DNA from: Clostridia bacterium
Lineage (GTDB): Bacteria > Bacillota > Clostridia > TANB77 > CAG-508
Assembly (NCBI GenBank): GCA_900753245.1
Contig: CAADYJ010000079.1
Span: forward strand, 1 to 5,382
Length of the DNA: 5,382 nucleotides
Reading direction: 5' to 3'
The position numbers and the translations under genes were made by a program. Shown piece by piece: positions 1-5,331 of this stretch (position 1 is the stretch's first letter; the number at the start of each line of letters is the position of its first letter). The notes beneath the pieces were generated by a model that searched no databases, had not been told where the DNA came from, and worked only from the letters and a program-made list of their open reading frames with translations.

Positions 1-39
1 GGCCGTTTTAGTTTAGTTATCTATTAAACTAAAACGGCC
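1..39. repeat. Perfect 15-bp stem hairpin downstream of the ZIP transporter gene
   Basis: Bases 1-15 are the exact reverse complement of 25-39, with a 9-base loop at 16-24. The outer stem is GGCCG and the inner part is AT-rich. It lies 20 bases past the stop codon of the minus-strand transporter gene and could act as its terminator, but the window ends at base 1, so any following T-run cannot be seen. A 16-base piece of one arm recurs at 3156-3171, and the adjacent CCCGTCCC (38-45) also occurs in the long inverted repeat at 3442-3449. It is therefore more likely a member of a dispersed repeat family that may double as a terminator. Confidence 0.75.
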
Positions 40-59
40 CGTCCCTATTAGTTTTGTAA

Positions 60-836
60 CTATCCCAACGCAACATCTAATATCATCATAACTACAAAAC
101 CTATTGCTACTCCTATTGTTCCTATGTTTGAGTGTTCCCCCGCTTGTGATTCTGGTATAAGTTCTTCTACTACAACATATATCATAGCTCCTGCTGCAAA
201 AGCTAGCAAATATGGAAGCATTGGTACCGCAGCATTTGTTAATAATATTGTGATTATTGCTCCTATTGGTTCTACTATTCCAGATAATGTTCCATATAAA
301 AAAGCTTTAGTTTTTGATATTCCTTCACTTTTTAATGGCATTGAAATAATTGCGCCTTCTGGAAAATTTTGAATTGCTATACCTATTGCTAATGCAAATG
401 CTCCTGCCATTGTTATTCCTGCATTTTGTGTAAGCGCTCCAGCAAATGTTACTCCTACTGCCATTCCTTCTGGAATATTATGAAGAGTTACTGCAAATAC
501 CATCATTGTTGTCTTTTTTAGTTTACTTTTTATTCCTTCTTGCTTATCACTCTTTAAGTGCAAGTGTGGAATTACGCTATCTAGAACAAGTAAAAATGTT
601 ATTCCTAGTAAAAATCCTATTGCAGCTGGTACCCATGCTATTTTTCCTTGTGACTCTGACATTTCTATTGCCGGTATTAGCAATGACCAAATTGAAGCTG
701 CTATCATTACTCCTGAAGCAAATCCTAATAAAAGTTTTTCTATTTTATTATTTATTTTGTTTTTCATTAGGAATACCATTGCTGCTCCTAATGTTGTTCC
801 TAAAAAAGGAATTGCAAGTCCTATAACTAAATCCAT
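60..836 (-). CDS. ZIP-family divalent metal transporter (GufA/ZupT-like)
   Basis: Integral inner-membrane protein of 258 residues, the usual size for bacterial ZIP proteins. The family imports zinc and often iron, manganese or other divalent metals into the cytoplasm. About eight hydrophobic segments are visible (roughly 2-24, 33-57, 67-88, 109-132, 140-165, 178-200, 205-226, 238-257). The ZIP metal-binding signature is in segment 4 (HNIPEG, 119-124). Segment 5 carries the paired QNFPEG (156-161), segment 6 has E189-P190, and segment 7 has E224-E225. A short histidine motif, HLH (91-93), lies in the loop before segment 4, where ZIP proteins commonly have a metal-binding loop. The ATG start is supported by AAAGGAGG at 845-852 with an 8-base spacer. 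It is transcribed away from the small plus-strand gene at 971 and seems to be a single-gene unit followed by the hairpin at 1-39. Metal specificity cannot be read from the sequence, and I see no clear metal-regulator operator upstream. Confidence 0.93.
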   Translation of the reverse strand: MDLVIGLAIPFLGTTLGAAMVFLMKNKINNKIEKLLLGFASGVMIAASIWSLLIPAIEMSESQGKIAWVPAAIGFLLGITFLLVLDSVIPHLHLKSDKQEGIKSKLKKTTMMVFAVTLHNIPEGMAVGVTFAGALTQNAGITMAGAFALAIGIAIQNFPEGAIISMPLKSEGISKTKAFLYGTLSGIVEPIGAIITILLTNAAVPMLPYLLAFAAGAMIYVVVEELIPESQAGEHSNIGTIGVAIGFVVMMILDVALG

Positions 837-906
837 GTTTTTCTCCTCCTTTATTTTATTATTTACTATCTTTTTCTTGTTTTTTTATGTCTTTCATGTT
901 ATTATA

Positions 907-935
907 TTGATTGTAACTAATGCGTTTTATTTAAT
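907..935 (+). promoter_or_regulatory. Probable sigma-A type promoter of the small plus-strand gene
   Basis: TTGATT at 907-912 (4 of 6 to the -35 consensus) and TTTAAT at 930-935 (5 of 6 to the -10 consensus) are separated by exactly 17 bases. Transcription would start near 942, about ten bases before the ribosome binding site at 953-960. That would leave a very short leader and rule out the TTG at 950 as a sensible start codon. The opposite strand has TATAAT at 901-906, a possible -10 for the divergent transporter gene but with a poor -35, so the two promoters may overlap. Confidence 0.55.
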
Positions 936-970
936 CTTATCAATAATTTTTGAAAGGTGGTAACGTAGTG

Positions 971-1147
971 ATGGAAAATGAAGAACAGAAACAGAAAAGA
1001 CCTGCTGAACTATTTGGTGAGCGACTTCGCATGGCAGCTTCAAATCCCAATGTGCAAATGTGGCTGCACCAAGAACTAGAAAGGCGTAAAAAACAAGAAA
1101 ATCAGGATTATGCTGATACTCTTAGCTGCAAACAACGTTATTATTAA
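971..1147 (+). CDS. Small hydrophilic protein of unknown function, 58 residues
   Basis: I do not recognise this protein. It is soluble-looking and strongly charged, with no signal peptide or membrane segment. The N-terminus is Glu/Lys/Gln-rich (MENEEQKQKR), the middle (about 14-45) could form amphipathic helix (ELFGERLRMAAS, WLHQELERRKKQ), and the tail ends in QRYY with one cysteine. AAAGGTGG at 953-960 is the ribosome binding site. It lies 10 bases before ATG 971 and 7 before the in-frame GTG 968, so the protein could be one residue longer; an upstream TTG at 950 would overlap the binding site and is unlikely. It has its own promoter (907-935) and terminator (1151-1182), so it is a complete single-gene unit. 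About 39% GC (69 of 177 bases) and no TTA or ATA codons set it apart from its neighbours. It could be a recently acquired gene or a well-expressed small protein; function unknown. Confidence 0.72.
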   Translation: MENEEQKQKRPAELFGERLRMAASNPNVQMWLHQELERRKKQENQDYADTLSCKQRYY

Positions 1148-1150
1148 TTT

Positions 1151-1182
1151 AGTTAGAGCCTATATTTTAGGCTCTAATTTTT
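1151..1182 (+). terminator. Rho-independent terminator of the small plus-strand gene
   Basis: TTAGAGCC (1153-1160) pairs with GGCTCTAA (1170-1177), extended inward by two A-T pairs, leaving a short loop, and is followed by five T at 1178-1182. It begins four bases after the stop codon of the small gene. mutL ends at 1188 on the opposite strand, so the hairpin lies between two convergent genes. Read from the minus strand it lacks a good T-run, so it is at best a weak terminator for mutL. Confidence 0.85.
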
Positions 1183-1187
1183 ATAAT

Positions 1188-2993
1188 TTATTTTCCTAAA
1201 TGCTCTTCAAGATATTCTCTAGAAATTTTTATTGTCGTTGGTCTTCCGTGTGGACATGTGTATGGATTATTTAATGATAGTAAACTTTGTATTAAATCAT
1301 CTACCTCTTTTTCTTTTAAATCCATATTTGCCTTTACTGCTGCCTTACATGCTACTGTTGCTATAAATCTTTCTTCTACGTCTTTTACAGATGTTCTTTC
1401 ATTACTTAACATTTCATCTAATATATCTAAAAATATGTTGTTTGTTTTTGCTCTATATTCTAAATCTGGTATTCCATTTATTTTTAATGTATTTTCTCCA
1501 AATTCTTCTATGTCAAACCCTATATCTCTAAATAGTTTCATATTTTCTTTTACGAATTCCATTTCTTTATGTGTTAAGTTTACTACTTCTGGAATTAATG
1601 TTAATTGACTATTTTGTTCTATATGATTCTTATAATTTTCTTTTATTTGTTCATATAAAACTCTTTCATGTGCTGCGTGTTGATCTATTAAGTATATTTC
1701 GTTTCCTATTTCTATTATTATGTAAGTTCTAAGTAAAATTCCTATATATTTATATTCTACTTTTCTCTTTTCTTCTCTTTTTCTAAGTTCAATATTTTGA
1801 TTTTCTACTTTTGGTAAATCGCTGTTTTCTATGCTTTTTTCTGTATTTTTTTCTATTTTCAAAGATGTCATATCCATTTTAGGTAAATCAGGCTTACTAG
1901 TTATATTGAATTCTCCATTGCTTTCTATTTTGTTTGTTGTCAAAAACTCAAACTCATTTTCAATATATTTTTCTTTATTTTCATTTTGATTATTTCCTAA
2001 AAATTCTGAATTTAATATTGAATTTTTTATTGCATGATACAAAATTCTAGTTATTTCATGCTCTTCATTAAATCTTACTTCTATTTTTGTAGGATGCACG
2101 TTTACATCATAATAATTTGCAGGCATTTCTAAATTTAATATATAAAATCCATATTTTCCAATTCCTGTAGCACCTTTAAAAGCTTGGTCTGCACTACTCA
2201 TTAAAGCCACATTTTGTATATGCCTTTTATTTAAAAATATTATTTGGTCCTTTCTTGTATCTCTTGCTACCATTGTGTTTCCTACTACTCCGGTAATTTT
2301 TATATTATTTTCTTTGTACTCTACTTTTACCAAATTTTCTTTTATTTCTTTTCCGTATAACAAATAAATGATATCTTCTATTTTTCCATTTCCATTAGAA
2401 AAAAATACTTGTTTTCCATCACTTATCAATTTGAAAGATACTTGTGGATTTGCAAGTGCTACCTTATGAACCCATTCTTTTATATACTTATTTTCAGTAG
2501 CATCTTGTTTTAAAAATTTATATCTTACTGGTGTATTAAAAAATAATTTTTCTACTATTATAGTTGTACCAGTTTGTGCTCCACATTCTTCTATATCTAT
2601 TACATTTCCTGCTGTTGTTTGAATTTTATATCCTGTTGTTTCCTTTAGAGTTTTAGATATCATTGTCATTTCTGATATTGCGGAAATACTTGCTAATGCT
2701 TCACCTCTAAAGCCCATTGTATATGTATTTTCTAAATCTTCTACTTTTCTTATTTTGCTAGTTGCATGCCTTTCAATGGAAATAGGCATATCATCTTTAG
2801 ATATGCCTTTCTCATTATCGGTTACTTTTATTAAAGTTTTACCGCCATTTTTTATTTCTATTATTATGTGTGTTGCTCCTGCATCTAGTGAGTTTTCTAC
2901 AAGTTCTTTTACTACGTTTGCAGGTCTTTCTATAACCTCACCTGCAGCTATTTTGTTAATTGTTAGATCATCTAATAAAACTATATTTCCCAT
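1188..2993 (-). CDS. mutL: DNA mismatch repair protein MutL (endonuclease type)
   Basis: MutL couples mismatch recognition by MutS to strand removal; forms with the C-terminal motifs seen here nick the strand themselves, as in bacteria lacking MutH. The 601-residue protein has the full architecture. The N-terminal GHKL ATPase has AGEVIERPANVVKELVENSLDAG (its parts at 17-39, with E30 and N34 at the usual catalytic/Mg positions), GFRGEAL (94-100) and LFFNTPVRYKF (150-160). The second domain has NVHPTK (298-303). A variable Asn/Glu/Lys-rich linker spans roughly 330-415. The C-terminal endonuclease domain has DQHAAHERVLYE (437-448), ACK (548-550) and CPHGRP (580-585). One residue is odd: the usual DNGxGI reads DNEKGI (59-64). 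Translation starts at ATG 2993 after AAGAGG (3005-3010), with a rather long 11-base spacer. No mutS is present here, and an inverted-repeat island lies immediately upstream. I see no clear mutL promoter. Confidence 0.97.
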   Translation of the reverse strand: MGNIVLLDDLTINKIAAGEVIERPANVVKELVENSLDAGATHIIIEIKNGGKTLIKVTDNEKGISKDDMPISIERHATSKIRKVEDLENTYTMGFRGEALASISAISEMTMISKTLKETTGYKIQTTAGNVIDIEECGAQTGTTIIVEKLFFNTPVRYKFLKQDATENKYIKEWVHKVALANPQVSFKLISDGKQVFFSNGNGKIEDIIYLLYGKEIKENLVKVEYKENNIKITGVVGNTMVARDTRKDQIIFLNKRHIQNVALMSSADQAFKGATGIGKYGFYILNLEMPANYYDVNVHPTKIEVRFNEEHEITRILYHAIKNSILNSEFLGNNQNENKEKYIENEFEFLTTNKIESNGEFNITSKPDLPKMDMTSLKIEKNTEKSIENSDLPKVENQNIELRKREEKRKVEYKYIGILLRTYIIIEIGNEIYLIDQHAAHERVLYEQIKENYKNHIEQNSQLTLIPEVVNLTHKEMEFVKENMKLFRDIGFDIEEFGENTLKINGIPDLEYRAKTNNIFLDILDEMLSNERTSVKDVEERFIATVACKAAVKANMDLKEKEVDDLIQSLLSLNNPYTCPHGRPTTIKISREYLEEHLGK

Positions 2994-3027
2994 TTTTTCT
3001 TTTTCCTCTTTTTAAGTTTTAGAACAT

Positions 3028-3058
3028 AGGACATTTGGGGACGGGTCACTTTTGTCCT
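3028..3058. repeat. Left copy of 30-bp inverted repeat (REP-like)
   Basis: Bases 3028-3057 are the exact reverse complement of 3430-3459. The unit is itself an imperfect palindrome: AGGACA (3028-3033) can pair with TGTCCT (3053-3058) around a GC-rich core, GGGGACGGGTCAC. It lies 34 bases upstream of the mutL start, in what should be mutL's promoter or leader. The style resembles the dispersed GGGACGG...TGTCC repeats I recall from clostridial genomes, sometimes near REP-type transposases; that family link is from memory and unverified. Confidence 0.85.
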
Positions 3059-3104
3059 TTACATATTTTTAGCCTTGGCTTTGCAGGTTAGAAAAATGAA
3101 CGCT

Positions 3105-3147
3105 AAAAATTAGATTTAAGTTAAATTTTAGTTTAAATCTAATTTTT
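3105..3147. other. Long AT-rich hairpin containing the stop codon of the small ORF
   Basis: A perfect 15-bp stem joins 3105-3119 to 3133-3147, continued inward by two G-T wobbles and a few A-T pairs, so the loop is very small. The stem has one G-C pair and is followed on the plus strand by T-rich sequence, and on the minus strand its own 3' arm ends in five T. It could act as a weak terminator in either direction. The TAG of the small minus-strand ORF (3139-3141) is in one arm. Bases 3126-3135 can instead pair with 3160-3169 (10 bp), which would exclude the long hairpin. Confidence 0.6.
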
Positions 3148-3279
3148 TAATATTGTAACTAAACTAAAACGCCCTGACCTAAATAGTTCCGTTTTACGAA
3201 ATTGCCATATCCAAAGTTTGTCTAAATATTGACCTATTGCTCCGAATAATCCTGCTAATGCTATTATATATATTATCAT
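3139..3279 (-). CDS. Putative small membrane protein, 46 residues, possibly a truncated gene
   Basis: This ORF reads MIIYIIALAGLFGAIGQYLD at its N-terminus, then a Trp/Lys/Arg-rich stretch (KLWIWQFRKTELFRSGR) and ends VTILKN. The first 19 or so residues form one plausible membrane segment with positive charges after it. The start is well supported: AAGGAG at 3287-3292 is 7 bases before the ATG, and a possible promoter lies at 3314-3342. The segment GLFGAIGQY loosely recalls the first helix of CrcB/Fluc fluoride channels (a GAxxRY pattern), but the conserved Arg is Gln and the rest of that protein is absent, so this is only a suggestion. The C-terminal residues from about 37 are encoded by the 16-base sequence shared with the hairpin at 1-39, and the stop lies in a hairpin. 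That suggests a short gene fragment fused to repeat DNA. It may be a real small protein, a decayed gene, or chance. Confidence 0.4.
   Translation of the reverse strand: MIIYIIALAGLFGAIGQYLDKLWIWQFRKTELFRSGRFSLVTILKN
3156..3171. repeat. 16-base copy of the left-edge hairpin arm
   Basis: These 16 bases (TAACTAAACTAAAACG) are identical to the reverse complement of bases 4-19 in the hairpin at 1-39, and the following CCC keeps some similarity to the GCC at the hairpin end. Only one arm is complete here. The partner is a partial TTTTAGTTTA at 3126-3135. It suggests that a second small repeat family is nested in the island. Confidence 0.6.
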
Positions 3280-3313
3280 TTGTTTGCTCCTTATTTAACT
3301 ATATTTCCTATAT

Positions 3314-3343
3314 ATCCTATCATATAAATATTGTAATTACAAT
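3314..3343 (-). promoter_or_regulatory. Possible promoter of the small ORF with palindromic operator over its -35
   Basis: Reading the minus strand, TTGTAA (3337-3342) and TAGGAT (3314-3319) are 17 bases apart and about 20 bases upstream of the AAGGAG at 3287-3292. The perfect 14-bp palindrome ATTGTAATTACAAT (3330-3343) covers the -35 element, a typical position for a repressor site. Each element matches consensus only moderately, and palindromes of A and T are easy to find in such AT-rich DNA, so this is a suggestion from position and symmetry. Confidence 0.35.
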
Positions 3344-3357
3344 TCATAAAAAACATG

Positions 3358-3403
3358 AAGGACGTCCTTAATCGAAAAAATTTCGAAAAAGAGCGTCCTT
3401 TTT
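3358..3403. terminator. Imperfect hairpin downstream of the ligase gene, possible bidirectional terminator
   Basis: AAGGACG (3358-3364) pairs with CGTCCTT (3394-3400). Inside, TCGAAA pairs with TTTCGA around an AAA loop, with a few mismatches between the two helices. The left arm is also part of a perfect 12-bp palindrome, AAGGACGTCCTT. On the plus strand the stem runs into five T (3399-3403). On the minus strand a run of six T (3348-3353) begins four bases after the stem, about 60 bases after the ligase stop. It is the best candidate for ending ligase transcription before the small ORF, though not a textbook example. Confidence 0.45.
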
Positions 3404-3429
3404 AACTTCTTAATGCTCTTAGTATAAAG

Positions 3430-3459
3430 GGACAAAAGTGACCCGTCCCCAAATGTCCT
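3430..3459. repeat. Right copy of 30-bp inverted repeat, abutting the ligase stop codon
   Basis: This is the exact inverted match to 3028-3057 and has the same GC-rich core (GTGACCCGTCCCC). Its last base, 3459, is directly next to the ligase stop codon (3460-3462), with no spacer. Insertion beside or into the 3' end of the ligase gene would explain this. The ligase still reaches its final conserved region, so the function is probably intact. Confidence 0.85.
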
Positions 3460-5178
3460 TTAACCTATTATCTTTTTTATTTCTTCTTGTCTTTTTATTT
3501 TTTTAGTTGTTGTTTTTATTAGTTCTTCATCTGTTAATATCATTTTTTGAATATGTTTGTATCTAGGGAAAGAATTGTTTAATTCTTTTATTTGATTCCA
3601 TATTATTTGATATAGTTCTTCTTGTGTTTTATCTTTGTATTTCTGCTTTACTACTTCTTTGTTGTATACAATTTTTACTGCAACTTTTACATCATCTTTT
3701 ACTTGTTTATCTGGAAGCCCAAACACCATTGATTCTTCTACTAATTCTAATCTATTTATTAATAGTTCTAATTCTTCTGGAAATACTTTTTTTCCATTTC
3801 TTAATACTATCATATTTTTGTTTCTTCCTGTTATAAATAAACAGTTATCTTTATCCAAATATCCTAAATCTCCTGTGTAAAACCAACCATCTTTTAGTAC
3901 TTCTTCTGTTAGTTCTGGCATCTCATAATATCCAAGCATTACATTTGGTCCTTTTACTCGTATTTCCCCTATTCCATTTTCATCTTTATTTACTATTTCT
4001 AATATATCGTTTATCATAGGTACTCCTACAGAGCCTTTTTTTATCATTTTTGCGTTTTCTGCTGCTATAACTGGTGATGTTTCACTAAGACCGTATCCTT
4101 GTACTATTTCTATTCCTAAATTTCTAAATCCTTCTGAAATTTCTGGATCTGCTGGTGCTCCACCAGAAATAAGGAATCGTAATTCTCCACCTAATGCATT
4201 TATTACTTGTTTAAATAATTTTCTTCTTACATCTATTTTTAATTTTAGTAATATTTTGCTTATTTTTACAGCTATTTTTATTACTTTTTCTTTTCCTTGT
4301 TTTTCTATTTCTTTCATTATTGTTTTATATATGGCTTCTATTAAAACTGGAACACCTACAAATAATGTTACTTTATATTCATTTAAATTTTGTTTTATAT
4401 ATCTTAGTCCATCTGGAAATACTGTTTTTACTCCGCATGCTATCATCATTGCCATACATGTAGAGCCAAATATATGATGAAATGGTAAGAATGCGATGTT
4501 AGTGTCTGTACTTCTTATATCTTCAACGCATTGCATTGCATATATGTTTGATGCTATATTTTTTTGTGAAAGCATTACTGCTTTTGACTTTGATGTTGTT
4601 CCTGATGTAAATAATATTATATTCATTTTGTTTTCATCTATTTGTGCATTTATATATTCATCTTTTCCTTCTTTTAGTAATTTTTCACCTTCAGTAACAA
4701 GTTCTTTTACATTTTTATAACCTTCCATTTTGCTCATACAAATGTAGTTTGTTAAGTATGTTTTATTTTCATTTTTTATTTTTTTTATTTTTTCTTCTAG
4801 TTTTTCATCAAAGATTATGCAATCTGCTTTACTTCTTATTATAGAGCTTTCTAGTTCATCATATTGAAGGTCTTTATCTAAAGGTACTGACACTATTGCT
4901 CCTAATAAGTTTGCAAAATGTGCTAATACCCATTCATATCTATTTTTTCCTATAATTGCTACTCTTTTACCTTTTAGTCCCATATTATACAACGCTGTTC
5001 CAAATTTATTTATATCTTCTAAGAATTGTTTGTATGTTATATTTTCATAACTTACTTTTTTATTTTCTTGATGCTTTATAACAAATGCTATTTGATTTTC
5101 ATATTTTTTGGCAGAATTGTAAATAATTTGCTTTACATTTTCAAATTCTACTGCTTCAAATATTATATTTTTCTTCAA
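3460..5178 (-). CDS. AMP-forming long-chain fatty acid:CoA ligase family protein
   Basis: A 572-residue member of the adenylate-forming (ANL) superfamily, probably a cytoplasmic or membrane-associated acyl-CoA synthetase: ATP plus carboxylate gives an acyl-adenylate, then an acyl-thioester plus AMP and pyrophosphate. The family motifs are in order: phosphate-binding loop TSGTTSKSKAV (191-201), QGYGLSETSP (360-369), YTGDLG (434-439), hinge-region GRNKN (451-455), and the C-terminal TTTKKIKR (556-563), whose K560 matches the catalytic lysine of the PTxxGK motif. Length and the FPEELE after the hinge fit the FadD/ACSL-like group. The loop has Ser and Ala where TSGTTGxPKGV has Gly, and the last motif has Lys for the usual Gly. 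The start is TTG at 5178, after AAAAGGAG (5189-5196) with a 10-base spacer; no early in-frame ATG competes. A promoter is visible at 5215-5243. Acyl-chain length and the role (lipid recycling, fatty-acid uptake, or loading of a carrier) cannot be told from sequence or neighbours. Confidence 0.92.
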   Translation of the reverse strand: MKKNIIFEAVEFENVKQIIYNSAKKYENQIAFVIKHQENKKVSYENITYKQFLEDINKFGTALYNMGLKGKRVAIIGKNRYEWVLAHFANLLGAIVSVPLDKDLQYDELESSIIRSKADCIIFDEKLEEKIKKIKNENKTYLTNYICMSKMEGYKNVKELVTEGEKLLKEGKDEYINAQIDENKMNIILFTSGTTSKSKAVMLSQKNIASNIYAMQCVEDIRSTDTNIAFLPFHHIFGSTCMAMMIACGVKTVFPDGLRYIKQNLNEYKVTLFVGVPVLIEAIYKTIMKEIEKQGKEKVIKIAVKISKILLKLKIDVRRKLFKQVINALGGELRFLISGGAPADPEISEGFRNLGIEIVQGYGLSETSPVIAAENAKMIKKGSVGVPMINDILEIVNKDENGIGEIRVKGPNVMLGYYEMPELTEEVLKDGWFYTGDLGYLDKDNCLFITGRNKNMIVLRNGKKVFPEELELLINRLELVEESMVFGLPDKQVKDDVKVAVKIVYNKEVVKQKYKDKTQEELYQIIWNQIKELNNSFPRYKHIQKMILTDEELIKTTTKKIKRQEEIKKIIG

Positions 5179-5214
5179 AGTTCTTTTTCTCCTTTTAATT
5201 TTATTTGTTTATAA

Positions 5215-5243
5215 GCTTATCATTTTTGTTCTTACTATGTCAA
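5215..5243 (-). promoter_or_regulatory. Probable promoter of the acyl-CoA ligase gene
   Basis: On the minus strand an exact TTGACA (5238-5243) is followed, 17 bases later, by ATAAGC (5215-5220), or one base further by TAAGCT preceded by TG. The -35 is perfect and the -10 is weak. It lies about 20 bases upstream of the ribosome binding site at 5189-5196. A 10-bp palindrome, ATAAGCTTAT (5211-5220), overlaps the -10. Confidence 0.5.
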
Positions 5244-5270
5244 CAAATCTGACTGCTCATTCTAAAATAT

Positions 5271-5295
5271 AAAGTCCTCTTACAAGGAGAACTTT
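5271..5295. other. Hairpin upstream of the ligase promoter
   Basis: AAAGTCCTC (5271-5279) pairs with GAGAACTTT (5287-5295), 9 bp with one G-T wobble and a 7-base loop. It lies between the terminator at 5306-5327 and the ligase -35. It has no clear T-run on either strand. Its role is unknown; it may be part of a small repeat cluster. Confidence 0.5.
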
Positions 5296-5305
5296 GGTAC
5301 TATAT

Positions 5306-5327
5306 AAAAAAGCGGAATAAATTCCGC
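5306..5327 (-). terminator. Rho-independent terminator of a minus-strand gene beyond the right edge
   Basis: On the minus strand GCGGAAT pairs with ATTCCGC (5312-5318 with 5321-5327, effectively a 6-bp stem with a 4-base loop), followed directly by six T (5306-5311). This is a compact, GC-rich stem with a T-run, separating the ligase unit from whatever lies to the right. Confidence 0.8.
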
Positions 5328-5331
5328 CCTC

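Larger units (their letters stand above)
3028..3459. mobile_element. 432-bp island bounded by perfect 30-bp inverted repeats (MITE/REP-pair-like, no transposase)
   Basis: The interval between the two 30-bp repeat copies fills almost all of the gap between mutL and the ligase gene. Inside each repeat the match continues for several more bases (TTTA on the left, TAAA on the right) if one extra G at 3429-3431 is allowed, so the true repeat is about 35 bases. The content is a small minus-strand ORF (3139-3279), a possible promoter with a palindrome (3314-3343), and hairpins at 3105-3147 and 3358-3400. No transposase or recombinase is encoded, and I see no target-site duplication outside the repeats. 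It could be a non-autonomous mobilised unit, or two independent REP insertions facing each other around older intergenic DNA. Confidence 0.5.

Noticed and set aside
446..826. Plus-strand 126-codon ORF rich in Leu and Phe, antisense to the ZIP gene
   Set aside because: It is the complement of a membrane-protein gene with clear ZIP motifs; the Leu/Phe bias is a shadow of that composition and it lacks a ribosome binding site.
950..970. TTG at 950 as the start of the small plus-strand gene
   Set aside because: The ribosome binding site AAAGGTGG (953-960) would lie inside the coding region and the predicted transcript would start only about eight bases before it; ATG 971 (or GTG 968) fits better.
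1258..1608. Plus-strand ORF antisense to the end of mutL
   Set aside because: The mutL frame carries conserved endonuclease motifs across it; this ORF has no recognisable features.
3300..3430. Fluoride or other known riboswitch upstream of the small ORF
   Set aside because: The weak CrcB-like look of the N-terminus prompted a search, but I see no recognisable conserved riboswitch core, only the 3358-3400 hairpin and AT-rich DNA.
3028..3459. Complete insertion sequence
   Set aside because: The interval is too short and encodes no transposase; no target-site duplication is visible outside the repeats.
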